From: Anatilimnocola floriformis
Lineage (GTDB): Bacteria > Planctomycetota > Planctomycetia > Pirellulales > Pirellulaceae
Length of the DNA: 64,000 nt
Direction: 5' to 3'
Assembly: GCF_024256385.1 (NCBI RefSeq)
Contig: NZ_JAMLFW010000001.1
Location: 2,790,001-2,854,000, forward strand
A program made the position numbers and the translations under genes. Under the pieces are notes generated by a model. That model had not been told where the DNA came from, searched no databases, and saw only the letters and a program-made list of their open reading frames with translations. The first letter of the stretch is position 1, and the number at the start of each line of letters is the position of its first letter. This document shows, piece by piece, positions 51,997 to 61,342 of this stretch.

Positions 51997-53528
51997 TTGG
52001 AAAGCGCCTCAGCCGCATGCGGAAAGACTTTCTCGAACATGACCCAGGCCATCAGCAACGTCAGTGCCAGATTTAGGGCTTGTCCACAAACATACAGCAC
52101 GAGCGGCTTACCACCTTTCATGTACTGCGAAAGTTCGCGGAAATTGGTTTCCAATCCAATGCTGACAAACGCCAGGCAGAAGAACCAACCGCGGAGGATT
52201 TCCGTCGTGCCGCTGATTGTCGACTCGGTCAACGATTGGCCAGCGAGGTCGGTGGAGTAGATTGCAGAGAAGACAATCGACGCCCCAACAAAGCCCAAGA
52301 CGAACTTGGGAAACCGGAGCCAGATTTCAGAAATGCCGGGACGCTGGCGGTCTTCGGACTTTTCGACATACATCACCCAATACACGGCAACGCCGAAGGC
52401 CACGGCGCCGATGAGGATGTTTTGAATCATCTTGACTGTGGCAGCCACTTCCAGCGCCGTGGGGCTGATCATGCCGCCGGCTGCCGCCACAGCGCCGGTC
52501 GAGTCGATCGTGCCGCCGAGCCAAGCGCCCGCCAGCACGTCGTTCATGCCCACCGCGCGAATGAACATCGGCATGACGACCATCATCACGACGGTGAACG
52601 CCAGCGACAAACCGATCGCGAGCGACAGTTCTTCTTTCTTTGCGCGACAGGCCGCCGCCGTGGCAATTGCTGCCGAGACCCCGCACACCGACATGTCAGC
52701 CGAAATCACCATATTCAGCGAGCGCGACGACATCCGCAGAACATACTGCCCGAAGGCGTAGGTCGTAATCAAGGTGATTGGCGTGACCACCCAAGACACA
52801 AAAATGCCGGGCAAACCGAGCACGAGAAGCCGGCTCAACAGGATCTCGGCGCCGAGCAACACGAGTCCGGTCTTGATGTAAAGTTCCGTGCGCAGCGCCG
52901 GCTTGAGGAATGCGGGCGTGCCGATCGTATTGCTGATGATCATGCCGATCAGGATGGCCCAGAGCGCATATTCGAGATTGTAGTTCTTGATGACTTCCTG
53001 GCCAGCGAGCACGTACGAGATCACCGCAAAAGCAAATAGCACGATAAAGGCTGCCGAAAACTTCCACGGATTTTCGCCGTTCAGTGCCGCGCCGATGCCG
53101 AATACGGTCATCGACGCCAGCGCCGCGCCGAGCAGGCCGTAATAAATGGGCTTGTTGTCGCGGAAGAAAGCCGCGCGCGGGTCATTTTTCCACGAACCGA
53201 CTTTGGCGAGCGCATTTTTGAACGGGTTGGTATGCAGGCTCTTGAAAACCGACTCCAGCTTCTTTTCGGCTTCTTTCGTCTGCTTTTGTTTGGCAGTCTT
53301 TTCCTCGGCGGTGTTTGTCACAACCGCCTTTTCATCGGCCAGCGCTAACTTGAGGCGTGCATACTCGGCGGCTTTGGCATTGAAGTCAGTAGCGCGGCCC
53401 CGATAGGTGGCGACCAAGGTGACGGTCAGAATCAGGCCGCCAAGCAGGACGGCCAACCAATCTTCGGATTTGATCAGGGCCCACCTATTTGCTACCGCCA
53501 CTTCTTCTTTTTCCGCCTCGCCCATCAC
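51993..53528 (-). CDS. YeiH-family putative anion exporter with N-terminal coiled coil
   Basis: 511-residue inner-membrane protein. The core from about residue 135 has about ten helices with YeiH hallmarks: [72 protein letters not shown] and [16 protein letters not shown]. The normal family length is about 340-350 residues; here about 130 are added in front, with one hydrophobic helix then a charged helix (about 50-95, [18 protein letters not shown]) that looks like a coiled coil. YeiH proteins are thought to export sulfate-like anions. It is divergent from the aldehyde dehydrogenase gene across a dyad element. Confidence 0.85.
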   Translation of the reverse strand: MMGEAEKEEVAVANRWALIKSEDWLAVLLGGLILTVTLVATYRGRATDFNAKAAEYARLKLALADEKAVVTNTAEEKTAKQKQTKEAEKKLESVFKSLHTNPFKNALAKVGSWKNDPRAAFFRDNKPIYYGLLGAALASMTVFGIGAALNGENPWKFSAAFIVLFAFAVISYVLAGQEVIKNYNLEYALWAILIGMIISNTIGTPAFLKPALRTELYIKTGLVLLGAEILLSRLLVLGLPGIFVSWVVTPITLITTYAFGQYVLRMSSRSLNMVISADMSVCGVSAAIATAAACRAKKEELSLAIGLSLAFTVVMMVVMPMFIRAVGMNDVLAGAWLGGTIDSTGAVAAAGGMISPTALEVAATVKMIQNILIGAVAFGVAVYWVMYVEKSEDRQRPGISEIWLRFPKFVLGFVGASIVFSAIYSTDLAGQSLTESTISGTTEILRGWFFCLAFVSIGLETNFRELSQYMKGGKPLVLYVCGQALNLALTLLMAWVMFEKVFPHAAEALSK

Positions 53529-53570
53529 CGCCCCTTTTTTGCTCTTGCTGCTCGTGGTTGTCCAATTGCC

Positions 53571-53609
53571 GCGACATAATCATATCGTATAGTGACACGA
53601 TCATGTCGC
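53571..53609. promoter_or_regulatory. Imperfect 15-bp dyad between divergent exporter and dehydrogenase genes
   Basis: GCGACATAATCATAT (53571-53585) and ACACGATCATGTCGC (53595-53609) match as inverted repeats at 12 of 15 positions with a 9-nt spacer. It lies 43 bp before the exporter start and 63 bp before the dehydrogenase ATG, a good site for a shared operator. Confidence 0.55.
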
Positions 53610-53672
53610 AGCGGATGATGCAAACCAACGGGTAGGCGCCTAATGGCGGCTCGCATTTTCGGAGACTAACTC

Positions 53673-55145
53673 ATGTCCCAGGCAGTTCTTGAACGTTCCA
53701 CTTCTCCCCAGGTCCGGCTCACGAAGCTATTCATCAACAACGAATGGGTTGATTCCGCGCAGGGGCAGACGTTTGAAACATACAACCCAGCCACGGGCGA
53801 AGTGATTGCGGAAGTCGCTGAAGGAACTGCCGCCGATGTCGATCGCGCGGTGAAAGCAGCTCGCGCGGCACTGGAGAAGGGGACCTACGCCAAGATGGAC
53901 GCTGCCGATCGCGGGCAGCTGCTTTTCAATCTGGCGGACTTGGTGCTGAAGAACAAAGCGGAACTCGCCGCGCTGGAATCGCTCAATTGCGGCAAGACGA
54001 TCACCGATTCGCTGGGCGATATGCAAGGCGTGGCTAATTCGCTGCGCTACTACGGCGGCTGGGCTGATAAGGTCGAAGGGCGCACTCCGCCGGTGCGTGG
54101 CAGCTTTCTGACGTACACACTGCGGCAGCCAGTCGGCGTGGTTGGTCAGATCATTCCCTGGAACTTTCCGCTCGCGATGCTGGCTTGGAAACTCGGTCCC
54201 GCGATTGCTTGCGGCAACACGGTGGTGATGAAGCCCGCGGAACAGACTCCGCTGACTGCACTGCGCATTGCCGAACTCGCCATCGAAGCCGGCTTCCCGC
54301 CAGGCGTGCTCAATGTCATCAACGGTTTTGGCGAAACGGCTGGCAATGCACTTTGCGTCCATACCGATGTCGACAAGATTGCCTTCACCGGCCACGTCGA
54401 CACAGCGAAGATCATTCAGAAGGCGACAGCCGACACGCTGAAACGCACTTCGTATGAGCTGGGTGGCAAGAGCCCCAATGTCGTTTTTGCTGACGCGAAC
54501 ATCGACGAAGCCGTTGACGGTTCCTTCCATGCCATCTATTTCCATGGTGGTCAGTGCTGTACCGCCGGCAGCCGGCTGTTTGTCGAAGAAAAGATCAAGG
54601 ACGAATTCGTTGCCAAGCTGGCTGCGAAGGCCAAGGCTCGTCGCGTCGGTGATCCGCTCGATCCGAATACGCAACAAGGGCCGCAGGTTTCGCAAGAACA
54701 ACTCGACAAGATCCTGGGCTATGTCGATTTGGGGCGCAAGCAAGGCGCCAAACTCGTTGTGGGCGGCGAGCGCGTCGGCGGCAAGGGTTACTTCGTCGAG
54801 CCGACGATTTTCGACGGCGTGCGCGATGACATGGCCATCGCCAAGGACGAAATCTTTGGACCGGTCGTCAGCGTTCTTCCCTTCAAGTCACAAGACGAAG
54901 TGTTTGAACGAGCCAATCGCACCAATTACGGTCTGGCTGCGGCGATTTGGACCAAGGACATCGACAAAGCGCACCTCTACGCCAAGCACGTCAAAGCGGG
55001 AACCGTGTGGGTGAACTGCTACCACGTGGTCGATGCGACAACGCCCTTCGGCGGGTTCAAGCAATCGGGGCATGGCCGCGAAAACGGAGAAGCCGCACTC
55101 GAACTCTACACCGAAACTAAGACCGTTACGGTGAAACTCGGCTAA
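53673..55145 (+). CDS. NAD(P)-dependent aldehyde dehydrogenase
   Basis: 490 residues, cytoplasmic, full length for the family. Motifs: FINNEWVDSAQGQTF opening, cofactor-binding PWNFPLAMLAWKLGPAIACG and KPAEQTPLTAL, general-base E262 in YELGGKSPNVVF, catalytic C296 in HGGQCCTAGSR, and EEIFGPV-like DEIFGPVVSVLPF. The sequence is close to betaine/retinal-type ALDH1 enzymes, so substrates may include aliphatic or phenolic aldehydes, but specificity cannot be told. CGGAGACTAACTC precedes the ATG. A glutamine-amidotransferase-like gene follows 15 bp later, implying co-transcription. Confidence 0.95.
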   Translation: MSQAVLERSTSPQVRLTKLFINNEWVDSAQGQTFETYNPATGEVIAEVAEGTAADVDRAVKAARAALEKGTYAKMDAADRGQLLFNLADLVLKNKAELAALESLNCGKTITDSLGDMQGVANSLRYYGGWADKVEGRTPPVRGSFLTYTLRQPVGVVGQIIPWNFPLAMLAWKLGPAIACGNTVVMKPAEQTPLTALRIAELAIEAGFPPGVLNVINGFGETAGNALCVHTDVDKIAFTGHVDTAKIIQKATADTLKRTSYELGGKSPNVVFADANIDEAVDGSFHAIYFHGGQCCTAGSRLFVEEKIKDEFVAKLAAKAKARRVGDPLDPNTQQGPQVSQEQLDKILGYVDLGRKQGAKLVVGGERVGGKGYFVEPTIFDGVRDDMAIAKDEIFGPVVSVLPFKSQDEVFERANRTNYGLAAAIWTKDIDKAHLYAKHVKAGTVWVNCYHVVDATTPFGGFKQSGHGRENGEAALELYTETKTVTVKLG

Positions 55146-55160
55146 TTGGAAAGGCGGAAT

Positions 55161-55886
55161 ATGGACGCGGAACGAAGCGTTTTGGTGCTGCAGCACGTCG
55201 CGTGTGAGACCCTCGGGACAATCGAGGGAACATTACACGCAGGGGGTTTGTGCCCGCAATACATTCGCGTCCATGCCGGCGAGCCAGTTCCCTCGCAGAT
55301 CGGAAACGCTGCAGGACTGATCGTTCTCGGTGGGCCGATGAGTGTTTACGAGTACGACCGCCTGCCGCATTTGATGCAAGAGATGCGGCTGATCGGCTCG
55401 GCACTCGGCAGCCATCGGCCTGTGCTGGGCATCTGCCTGGGGAGTCAATTGCTCGCGCATGTGCTTGGCAGCAAGGTCCGCGCTGGCCCGCGCAAAGAAA
55501 TCGGCTGGGACGACGTCACCCTAAGTGAGTCCACATCCGTTGATCCGCTCTTCAGGACAGCTCCTGCGCGCTTCACGGGTTTTCATTGGCATGGCGATGT
55601 GTTTGATGTTCCCGCGCAGGCAACTTGTCTCGCCTCGTCGGACATGACCGACTGCCAGGCATTTCGCTATGGCCAGAACGCTTACGGGATCTTGTTTCAC
55701 CTCGAAGTGACCGAGCCGCAGATCGACAAGATGGTGGCGGCTTTTGAGGACGAATTGACTGCAGCCGGCGTCAACGTTCCGGCGATGCTGTCCCAATCGA
55801 AGACGAACTTGCCCCAACTCACTGCCCTCGGTCAGCAGGTGTTTGGTGAGTGGGCGAAACTCGCTGCCGGCGTTTCGATCGCCTAG
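55161..55886 (+). CDS. Class I glutamine amidotransferase-like protein
   Basis: 241 residues, single-domain GATase1. The triad is present: C92 in LGICLGSQLLAHV, H180 and E182 in ILFHLEVTE. The oxyanion strand is GLIVLGGPMSVYEYD. Single-domain members hydrolyse glutamine or gamma-glutamyl compounds (for example PuuD-like or GMP-synthase-like proteins). Together with the aldehyde dehydrogenase it would suit catabolism of a gamma-glutamyl amine or amino-aldehyde, but this is inferred. GGAAAGGCGG precedes the ATG at 55161; the earlier TTG at 55146 is not needed. Confidence 0.9.
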   Translation: MDAERSVLVLQHVACETLGTIEGTLHAGGLCPQYIRVHAGEPVPSQIGNAAGLIVLGGPMSVYEYDRLPHLMQEMRLIGSALGSHRPVLGICLGSQLLAHVLGSKVRAGPRKEIGWDDVTLSESTSVDPLFRTAPARFTGFHWHGDVFDVPAQATCLASSDMTDCQAFRYGQNAYGILFHLEVTEPQIDKMVAAFEDELTAAGVNVPAMLSQSKTNLPQLTALGQQVFGEWAKLAAGVSIA

Positions 55887-55897
55887 GGAGAATCCAT

Positions 55898-56230
55898 ATG
55901 AAGCAACGCGTAGTCATCGCAAACCAGCAGTATTTTTACACGCGAACCGAAACGCGTTTCTATGGCGGTCCGCGCGATGGTGAACTTCTGGCTTGCCAAG
56001 ATGACACCGTCAGCATGACCGACGCTGACGGAATCCTCTGGCAAACGAACGGCGGGATGCCGGGCGAGTTCTATTTCACGCTCAGCGAATACGGCAGCCA
56101 ATTCTTGAATCGCCGCTTGCCGAAGTCGCATTGTTACCAGGTGACGGCCCGCTGGATTTGCAAGGAGGCGCTCTGCCTCATTCTCGCCTATCGAGGTCTA
56201 GAAAATGTGGGCGAAGTTAGCGACCGCTAG
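55898..56230 (+). CDS. Small hypothetical protein after the GATase gene
   Basis: 110 residues, soluble, mostly beta (RFYGGPRDGELLACQDD, EFYFTLSEYGSQFLNRRL, HCYQVTARWICKEALC). AGGGAGAATC before the ATG at 55898 is a good ribosome site, and it follows the GATase gene by 11 bp, so it belongs to the same transcript. Family not recognised. Confidence 0.7.
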   Translation: MKQRVVIANQQYFYTRTETRFYGGPRDGELLACQDDTVSMTDADGILWQTNGGMPGEFYFTLSEYGSQFLNRRLPKSHCYQVTARWICKEALCLILAYRGLENVGEVSDR

Positions 56231-56307
56231 TTCCGCTTGTCGATTTTCGCTGGAGGCATTCGACTAGGGATTGGTCTTTTACCACCGCCTCTCGCTAGAG
56301 ATTCATC

Positions 56308-57033
56308 ATGGAAAACGTGCCACATCCCCCGATTGTCTCGCAAGCCGAATGGCTCAGCGCACGCAAACACCTGCTGGCTGCGGAAAAACAACTAACGCAG
56401 CAGTCCGATGCAGTGAATGCCCAACGCCGCCGGCTGCCGATGGTGAAGATTGAAAAGGAGTACGTATTTAACGGACCGCTCGGCCAGGTTCGGCTGCTCG
56501 ATCTGTTTGAAGGACGACGGCAACTTATCGTTTATCACTTCATGTTCGATCCCAATTGGGACAGAGGCTGCGACGGCTGCACTGGTTTGGTCGATGCCTT
56601 TGGCGACCTCTCGATGCTCGCCAAGCGCGACACCTCGCTGGTGCTTATCTCGCGCGCACCGCTCGAGAAATTGGAGCGATACAAACGCGACCGCGGCTGG
56701 ATCTGGCCTTGGTTTTCATCCTTTGGCTCCGATTTCAATTACGACTTCCATGCCACGTTCGATCCCGCAGTTGCACCCATCGAGCATAACTTTCTCACGG
56801 CTGCCGAAATCGAACAGAAGAACGGCAAACCTTGGACGTTCAAAGGCGAGTCGCACGCGCTGAGCGTCTTCTTCCGAATCGACGTCGACGTCTATCACAC
56901 GTATTCCAGCTTTGCCCGCGGCTGCGAGTCACTAACCGATTCTTATCGCTTGCTCGATTGCACTCCCTTTGGTCGGCAAGAGGATTTCGAGGATTCACCG
57001 GATGGTTGGCCGCAAAAGCCGACGTACGGCTAA
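56308..57033 (+). CDS. DUF899-family thioredoxin-like protein
   Basis: 241 residues of the DUF899 family, a thioredoxin-fold group lacking a confirmed function. The family landmarks are [16 protein letters not shown] at the start, RRRLPMV, the strand [14 protein letters not shown] and the metal or redox cysteines in [13 protein letters not shown], then [12 protein letters not shown] and [15 protein letters not shown], and [11 protein letters not shown] near the end. It has no signal peptide. It lies 77 bp after the small hypothetical gene and is convergent with the HPP gene across 42 bp. Confidence 0.9.
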   Translation: MENVPHPPIVSQAEWLSARKHLLAAEKQLTQQSDAVNAQRRRLPMVKIEKEYVFNGPLGQVRLLDLFEGRRQLIVYHFMFDPNWDRGCDGCTGLVDAFGDLSMLAKRDTSLVLISRAPLEKLERYKRDRGWIWPWFSSFGSDFNYDFHATFDPAVAPIEHNFLTAAEIEQKNGKPWTFKGESHALSVFFRIDVDVYHTYSSFARGCESLTDSYRLLDCTPFGRQEDFEDSPDGWPQKPTYG

Positions 57034-57075
57034 TATCGCCGTGAGGCTTGTTCAAAACGAATGCTTAAGGTGACC

Positions 57076-57759
57076 TCACAGTTGCTGCATTGATCTTAGT
57101 TTTGCGGCCAGTTCTCGCAGGTCTTCCTCATTGATATCGACAAAAGAGTCTATCGATCGAATCGCAGCCAGTACGCTGTCGTGCGTCTGGCCTGGGCTCG
57201 GGACTTCTGGTGGGATCGAGTGCCTGTTGAGGATCGAAGGATAACGCCGCCAGCGTAGCAGGTTGTTGATGATGATGGCCAACAGCACCATGATCAGCGC
57301 GTTAGCTAGGACTGGTTGACTTACAAAGCGGAATCCCATCTGACGAATCCCGCTGCCGCCGATGACCGCGGTCAGGGCAGTAGCGCCGCCGGGTGGATGA
57401 ATGCACTTCAACTGAATCATCGCAGCAATAGACAACCCTACTGCGATAGCCGCCGCGGCATTTTGATCGGGAATGTACTGCGCACAGGCGACGCCGATTG
57501 CTGCCGAAACGATGTGCCCTACCAACACAGGCCAGGGTTGAGAAAGTTGCCCATGCGGTACAGCGAACAGCAGGACGGCACTGGCTCCCATCGAAGCGAC
57601 GATCGCCATCGTTTCTTGCTGTGGCACAAAGTGTTGGGTGATGAATGCGAGCGCTAAGATGGAGAGCCCACCGCCGATGCAAGCCACAAGTGTCTCGACG
57701 CTACTGACCTCAATTAACTCAACTCCAACCAATCGGCGAACTACGTCCAGAATCATCAA
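57076..57759 (-). CDS. HPP-family integral membrane protein
   Basis: 227 residues. Five or so hydrophobic segments (LVACIGGGLSILALAFI, TMAIVASMGASAVLLFAVPHG, VLVGHIVSAAIGVACA, AAAIAVGLSIAAMIQL, ALIMVLLAIIINNLL) and the family signature CIHPPGGATALTAV. A cytoplasmic C-terminal tail of about 50 residues follows (RRYPSILNRHS...). HPP proteins in cyanobacteria and chloroplasts are reported to take part in nitrite transport. It is the last gene of the leftward operon, 68 bp after a haem protein gene. A nitrite role here is inferred from family plus context. Confidence 0.88.
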   Translation of the reverse strand: MMILDVVRRLVGVELIEVSSVETLVACIGGGLSILALAFITQHFVPQQETMAIVASMGASAVLLFAVPHGQLSQPWPVLVGHIVSAAIGVACAQYIPDQNAAAAIAVGLSIAAMIQLKCIHPPGGATALTAVIGGSGIRQMGFRFVSQPVLANALIMVLLAIIINNLLRWRRYPSILNRHSIPPEVPSPGQTHDSVLAAIRSIDSFVDINEEDLRELAAKLRSMQQL

Positions 57760-57827
57760 GTGCCCCTACGATCACGGTCTTCGATCAAAGCTTCAACTGC
57801 CATGAGCAACGCCAGTTCGGTTGCAGA

Positions 57828-58370
57828 TTACGGTTGGGATGATTTTTTGAGCGGAATGGTAATCGACAATCCTGCCTTGCGATCTTTGTTGCTAGTCCGG
57901 TTCGGCGCATGACATTTCAGGCAATCGGAAGTCAAAGTAACGAGGCCGACGTAGCGGAACACATCGGACTCGCTCTGGGCGAATTCTGCCTTCCCGGACG
58001 CTAGCGCTTTGGCGGCTTCCTTTTCAAAACTGCTGCTGGGACGGTTGTCGGCATTCATTGCATCCAAGTCGATGGATAACCATTTCAGTTTCACCTTCTG
58101 CCGATTTTCCAGCTCGCGAAATACCTTTTGCAGCGACACGGCGGGGATCGCTAAGCGTTCGTCCTCGCGGTAGTAGTCCGCATGCACAACGTGCAAAGTC
58201 GCGTGCAGCGCTTCGTGCAGAACCCGCGCTTGTTGTTTGGCTTCTGTTTCCGTTAATCGTTCTACAGCCGTTGCGGTTTGCTCTTCAGCAGGGAGGCGCT
58301 TCTGCGACCAACCGATTGCCAGTAGCAGTGCAACGATCAGGGGCGTGCAAATGAAGCGAACTAGTTTCAT
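57828..58370 (-). CDS. Exported c-haem protein of the DUF3365 (Tll0287-like) type, copy 2
   Basis: 180 residues. Signal/anchor (FICTPLIVALLLAIGWS) then a helical domain with YREDERLAIPAVSLQKVFRE and KLKWLSIDLDAMNADNRPS, and a haem c site DCLKCHA near the end. DUF3365 domains are PAS-like haem sensor modules. It is paralogous to the gene immediately upstream (same layout, about 37 bp apart). The ATG at 58370 was chosen because it starts the signal helix; the longer frame from 58628 overlaps the upstream gene. Confidence 0.82.
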   Translation of the reverse strand: MKLVRFICTPLIVALLLAIGWSQKRLPAEEQTATAVERLTETEAKQQARVLHEALHATLHVVHADYYREDERLAIPAVSLQKVFRELENRQKVKLKWLSIDLDAMNADNRPSSSFEKEAAKALASGKAEFAQSESDVFRYVGLVTLTSDCLKCHAPNRTSNKDRKAGLSITIPLKKSSQP

Positions 58371-58407
58371 GTTCAGCTCGGAATATTTTCGTGGATACGC
58401 GACGGCA

Positions 58408-58968
58408 TTACTCAGCAGCGACGGGCACGCCGATGACGAGCGCTGCAAAGCGCGGTGACTTCGGCGAATCTTTGAAAAAGCCGGTATGGCAGGCAACGCA
58501 ACCTTCGCCAAGAGGAATGGCTGCAGCCCGCCAGTAGTAGCCATCCCGCGTTTCTTCGACGGCCGTCTCTCCTGCGGAAATCTTGGTGGCAGCGTGTTTT
58601 TCGAAAGCTGACTTCGGCTCGTGACCAATACTCATCGCCTTGGTATTGACTGCGATCCAACGCGTCTTGAGCTTAGAGTCTCGTCCAACTTCGGCGAAGA
58701 CATCCTCCAGAGCGCGGGCGGGCACAATCGCTCGTTCGCCGTGAAAGTAGCGCTCATGCATCACATCGAGCGTAGCCGCATAGATCTGATGCATGAGCTT
58801 CGCGCGATCACGGGCGACGGCGACCGGTACCTGAGTGTGGCTATCGGATTGATCGCTTCGAGCGGGTGGTTCTTCCGAAAAACTGCGACTCTGCAAGACG
58901 CCGCAGGCTAGGCTCAAGGCGCCGGCAATCAATATCCCGGCAAATGCGAATCGGCAAACAGGATTCAA
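58408..58968 (-). CDS. Exported c-haem DUF3365-type lipoprotein, copy 1
   Basis: 186 residues if the TTG at 58968 is used. Reasons: AGGAATAG lies just upstream, and the start falls 4 bp after the stop of the preceding gene; an ATG at 59079 would overlap that gene by more than 100 bp and add an Arg-rich leader. The signal (FAFAGILIAGALSLACG) contains a lipobox LSLAC. The domain has MHERYFHGERAIVPARALEDVF, KLKTRWIAVNTKAMS and the haem site GCVACHTGFF. It is a tandem paralogue of copy 2, suggesting a two-haem sensing or electron-transfer unit. Confidence 0.8.
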   Translation of the reverse strand: MNPVCRFAFAGILIAGALSLACGVLQSRSFSEEPPARSDQSDSHTQVPVAVARDRAKLMHQIYAATLDVMHERYFHGERAIVPARALEDVFAEVGRDSKLKTRWIAVNTKAMSIGHEPKSAFEKHAATKISAGETAVEETRDGYYWRAAAIPLGEGCVACHTGFFKDSPKSPRFAALVIGVPVAAE

Positions 58969-58972
58969 GATT

Positions 58973-59758
58973 CTATTCCTTTCGGTTAATGACTGACGGC
59001 GTCTGTGCGAGCAGGCCAGCCGGACCAGTTGGATTGAGACTGCAGCGATACTCTTCAATCGCGTGGCCAAGTTGCGCAATCAAGGCCCCAAATAGTCCGC
59101 GATGCTCCAAGAGAAATATTTCGGCTTGCTGCAGTTCGTCGGGCGAAGGGTAATGTTCTGCAGAGAGCGGTAGGCGAATCGCCTTGAAAACTGCGAAGGG
59201 CGCTAACAGCAATTGCTGCAGGCCAGCCAGGCAACACTGGATCGCTTCGCTCTGCGGTGTCCAAGCCAGTTGATGCAGTCCCATGGTGCTTCGCGAACCG
59301 AGCCGATTGGGCTTGTTTGTTTCGACTCGATAGCGATTGAAGAGCGCGGCCGACAGACATTGCAGTTCGAAGGTCTCACAGCGCTCGTGCCCAGGGAGCA
59401 ACCACTCTCCGACACACTGGCCGTGTTTGTAAACCTCAGCGGCAACTTGCAGCGGGTCGACTTCGGCCACCGACTCGCGCGCTATCCAACCCGGCGGCGA
59501 AACTTCGATCCAGTAAGACATAGGCCGCTGCTCATGCCGCGAGTGTCGGCGCGTCCGCTCACCAGCCGTGTCCACGATGATGCGAAGTTTCGCGCCCACG
59601 ACAGCCACGCTGGTGTTGGCTTCACGGCAGGCTTGCTCCAGAGATTTGCCCGCGCAGAAATAATCAATCGAAAATTCTTCGAAGACTCTCATTGACTCGG
59701 GGTAATCGATCACCCAGTCAACTACGGAAGCAATGATGTCGACCTCGGGCAAGTGCAT
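58973..59758 (-). CDS. DUF542 (ScdA/RIC N-domain) protein with novel C-terminal domain
   Basis: 261 residues, cytoplasmic. The first 60 residues match the DUF542 domain of iron-sulfur-cluster repair proteins (VVDWVIDYPESMRVFEEFSIDYFCAGKSLEQACRE, with the invariant Cys in YFCAG). In ScdA/YtfE this domain precedes a di-iron hemerythrin-like domain; here that is missing and about 190 residues of another domain follow, rich in Gln and Leu (LAGLQQLLLAPFAVF, PDELQQAEIFLLEHRGLFGAL). ScdA-type proteins respond to nitric oxide. It is the first gene of the four-gene operon, and an 80-nt leader follows the putative promoter. Confidence 0.78.
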   Translation of the reverse strand: MHLPEVDIIASVVDWVIDYPESMRVFEEFSIDYFCAGKSLEQACREANTSVAVVGAKLRIIVDTAGERTRRHSRHEQRPMSYWIEVSPPGWIARESVAEVDPLQVAAEVYKHGQCVGEWLLPGHERCETFELQCLSAALFNRYRVETNKPNRLGSRSTMGLHQLAWTPQSEAIQCCLAGLQQLLLAPFAVFKAIRLPLSAEHYPSPDELQQAEIFLLEHRGLFGALIAQLGHAIEEYRCSLNPTGPAGLLAQTPSVINRKE

Positions 59759-59844
59759 GTGCGGCTCGCGCTGGAAAGTGCAGACCGATTGCTATCTCCG
59801 CTGACGAAGTCGCCTTGTTGAGAGGATAGGCCCTTACTGATGTT

Positions 59845-59875
59845 TGGACAATATATGTTTAAACGTCTATTGTCA
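59845..59875 (-). promoter_or_regulatory. Sigma70-like promoter overlapped by a 30-bp dyad
   Basis: On the minus strand TTGACA (59875-59870) is followed after 17 bp by TATTGT (59852-59847). The same stretch is an inverted repeat centred at GTTTAAAC (59856-59863), arms of 15 bp with 12 matches. The dyad covers both promoter elements, typical for a repressor-blocked promoter of the DUF542 operon, whose start is about 85 bp downstream. The remaining space to 59950 shows nothing else. Confidence 0.7.
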
Positions 59876-59950
59876 AGTGATTTGCTGTAACGTCGTTTGT
59901 GAGGTGGAATCGCTTCGGCATACCAGCAGCGATAGTCGCGACGAGATTGA

Positions 59951-61342
59951 CTAGGCGCGCATTTCCTTCAATTGCTTGGTTGCGATTCCAATCGGGCGGT
60001 CCAGCGGAATGCCGGCGCAGGTGAGTATGGTGGTGAGTAGGTCGCCCTGATTTCCGCGGGTGTCTGGCAGAAAGCGCCCCGTACGCAGGGAACCGCCGCC
60101 TTTGCCTGCGAGGATGAAGGGCAGGTTCTCGCGAGTGTGCTTGTTGCCATCCTCCAGGCCGGAGCCCCACATCAAGATGCAGTTGTCTAGCAGCGTCCCT
60201 TCGCCTTCGCGCAAACCGTGCATTTTCTTCACCATGTACGCGAACTGCTCGATATTGAAGGACGTGATCGCGGCTACTTTGCGGACCATCTCCGCTTCGT
60301 TGTTGTGGTGGGTTTGCGAGTGATGTTGGTTATTGAATCCGAGTTCGGGATAAGAAACGCCGTTCGGCGTCGAGCCGATGTAGGTAAACACACGAGTTGT
60401 GTCAGTCTGCAGCGCCAGCACGGCGAGGTCGCACATCACCTGCATGTACTCGCTGCGCTTGTCTCCCTCTGGAATCTTGATTTCGATGGGGGGCGAATCG
60501 GAATCGTTGCGCCGGCTGGAACGGACGCCCGCTTTCTCCAAGGCGGCATCTTTCTGGCGCGATTCGATGGCCGCAATCCGCCGTTCAACTGAGCGAACGC
60601 TGTCCAGGTATTCATCCAGTTTTTTCTGGTCGGTTGACGGCAAGGTGCGCCTGAGATCCCTCGCGCCTCCCAAGACCAAATCCAGCATGCGCTGATCAAG
60701 AGAACTCGTCCCTATTGGACTCTGTTGACTCGAGCCGCCGCCACTCGATTGTTCCTTCGTGCTGAACAACCGCTTGAGCACATTGCGCGGATTGATCTCG
60801 GCAGGAACAGGTTGCGTCGGCGATTTGAAACTGCAGTGCGAGTAATAGGCCTCGTTCAATCCTTCCTGGTTTTCCTTCCACGTCTGCGGCATCGTGGCGA
60901 GTTCCAGAGACGTCAACGTCGTGGACGCTCCCACGTAGTTCGCGGCAACTTGATCGGCAGAAATCGAGATGTCGATCTCATTTCGCCTGGCCGCGTTCGG
61001 CAGCGCCGCCGTCAGCCAGGTTGATAGTTCCAGGGCGTGAGGTGCACCGTTGAAAGGAGCAATCGGAACGCCTGAGATTCCCTTCATCAGGAGACATTGG
61101 TCGAGCACAGGCTGCAGCGACGTCAGCGCTGGTGGTGGCGATGACAGAAAACTCTCCGCATCGGCGGGCCAGAACTGATCCATGATGACGCCGTGAGGCA
61201 TGTACATGAATCCAAGTCGGACCGGTGGCTTGTGCGATTTACTGTCGCCTGATTCCGCTGCCATGGTCTCCAAGAGAGGCAGGGCCAAGGAGAGGCCCAT
61301 TCCTTGCAGACAGGCACGACGACTCAGAATGTTCTTAGTCAT
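59951..61342 (-). CDS. DUF1552 protein (planctomycete exported family)
   Basis: 463 residues. N-terminal Tat-like leader ([19 protein letters not shown]) then the DUF1552 body: [21 protein letters not shown], the family motif HHSQTHH (HxxTHH, from the HXXSHH pattern) near residue 350 and [21 protein letters not shown]. Function is unknown; genes of this type always pair with DUF1592 genes in planctomycetes, as here. It overlaps its partner by 8 bp. Confidence 0.93.
   Translation of the reverse strand: MTKNILSRRACLQGMGLSLALPLLETMAAESGDSKSHKPPVRLGFMYMPHGVIMDQFWPADAESFLSSPPPALTSLQPVLDQCLLMKGISGVPIAPFNGAPHALELSTWLTAALPNAARRNEIDISISADQVAANYVGASTTLTSLELATMPQTWKENQEGLNEAYYSHCSFKSPTQPVPAEINPRNVLKRLFSTKEQSSGGGSSQQSPIGTSSLDQRMLDLVLGGARDLRRTLPSTDQKKLDEYLDSVRSVERRIAAIESRQKDAALEKAGVRSSRRNDSDSPPIEIKIPEGDKRSEYMQVMCDLAVLALQTDTTRVFTYIGSTPNGVSYPELGFNNQHHSQTHHNNEAEMVRKVAAITSFNIEQFAYMVKKMHGLREGEGTLLDNCILMWGSGLEDGNKHTRENLPFILAGKGGGSLRTGRFLPDTRGNQGDLLTTILTCAGIPLDRPIGIATKQLKEMRA

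Noticed and set aside
58973-59079. ATG at 59079 as the start of the first haem protein
   Set aside because: It would overlap the DUF542 gene by more than 100 bp and give an Arg-rich leader; TTG at 58968 with AGGAAT upstream fits the signal peptide.
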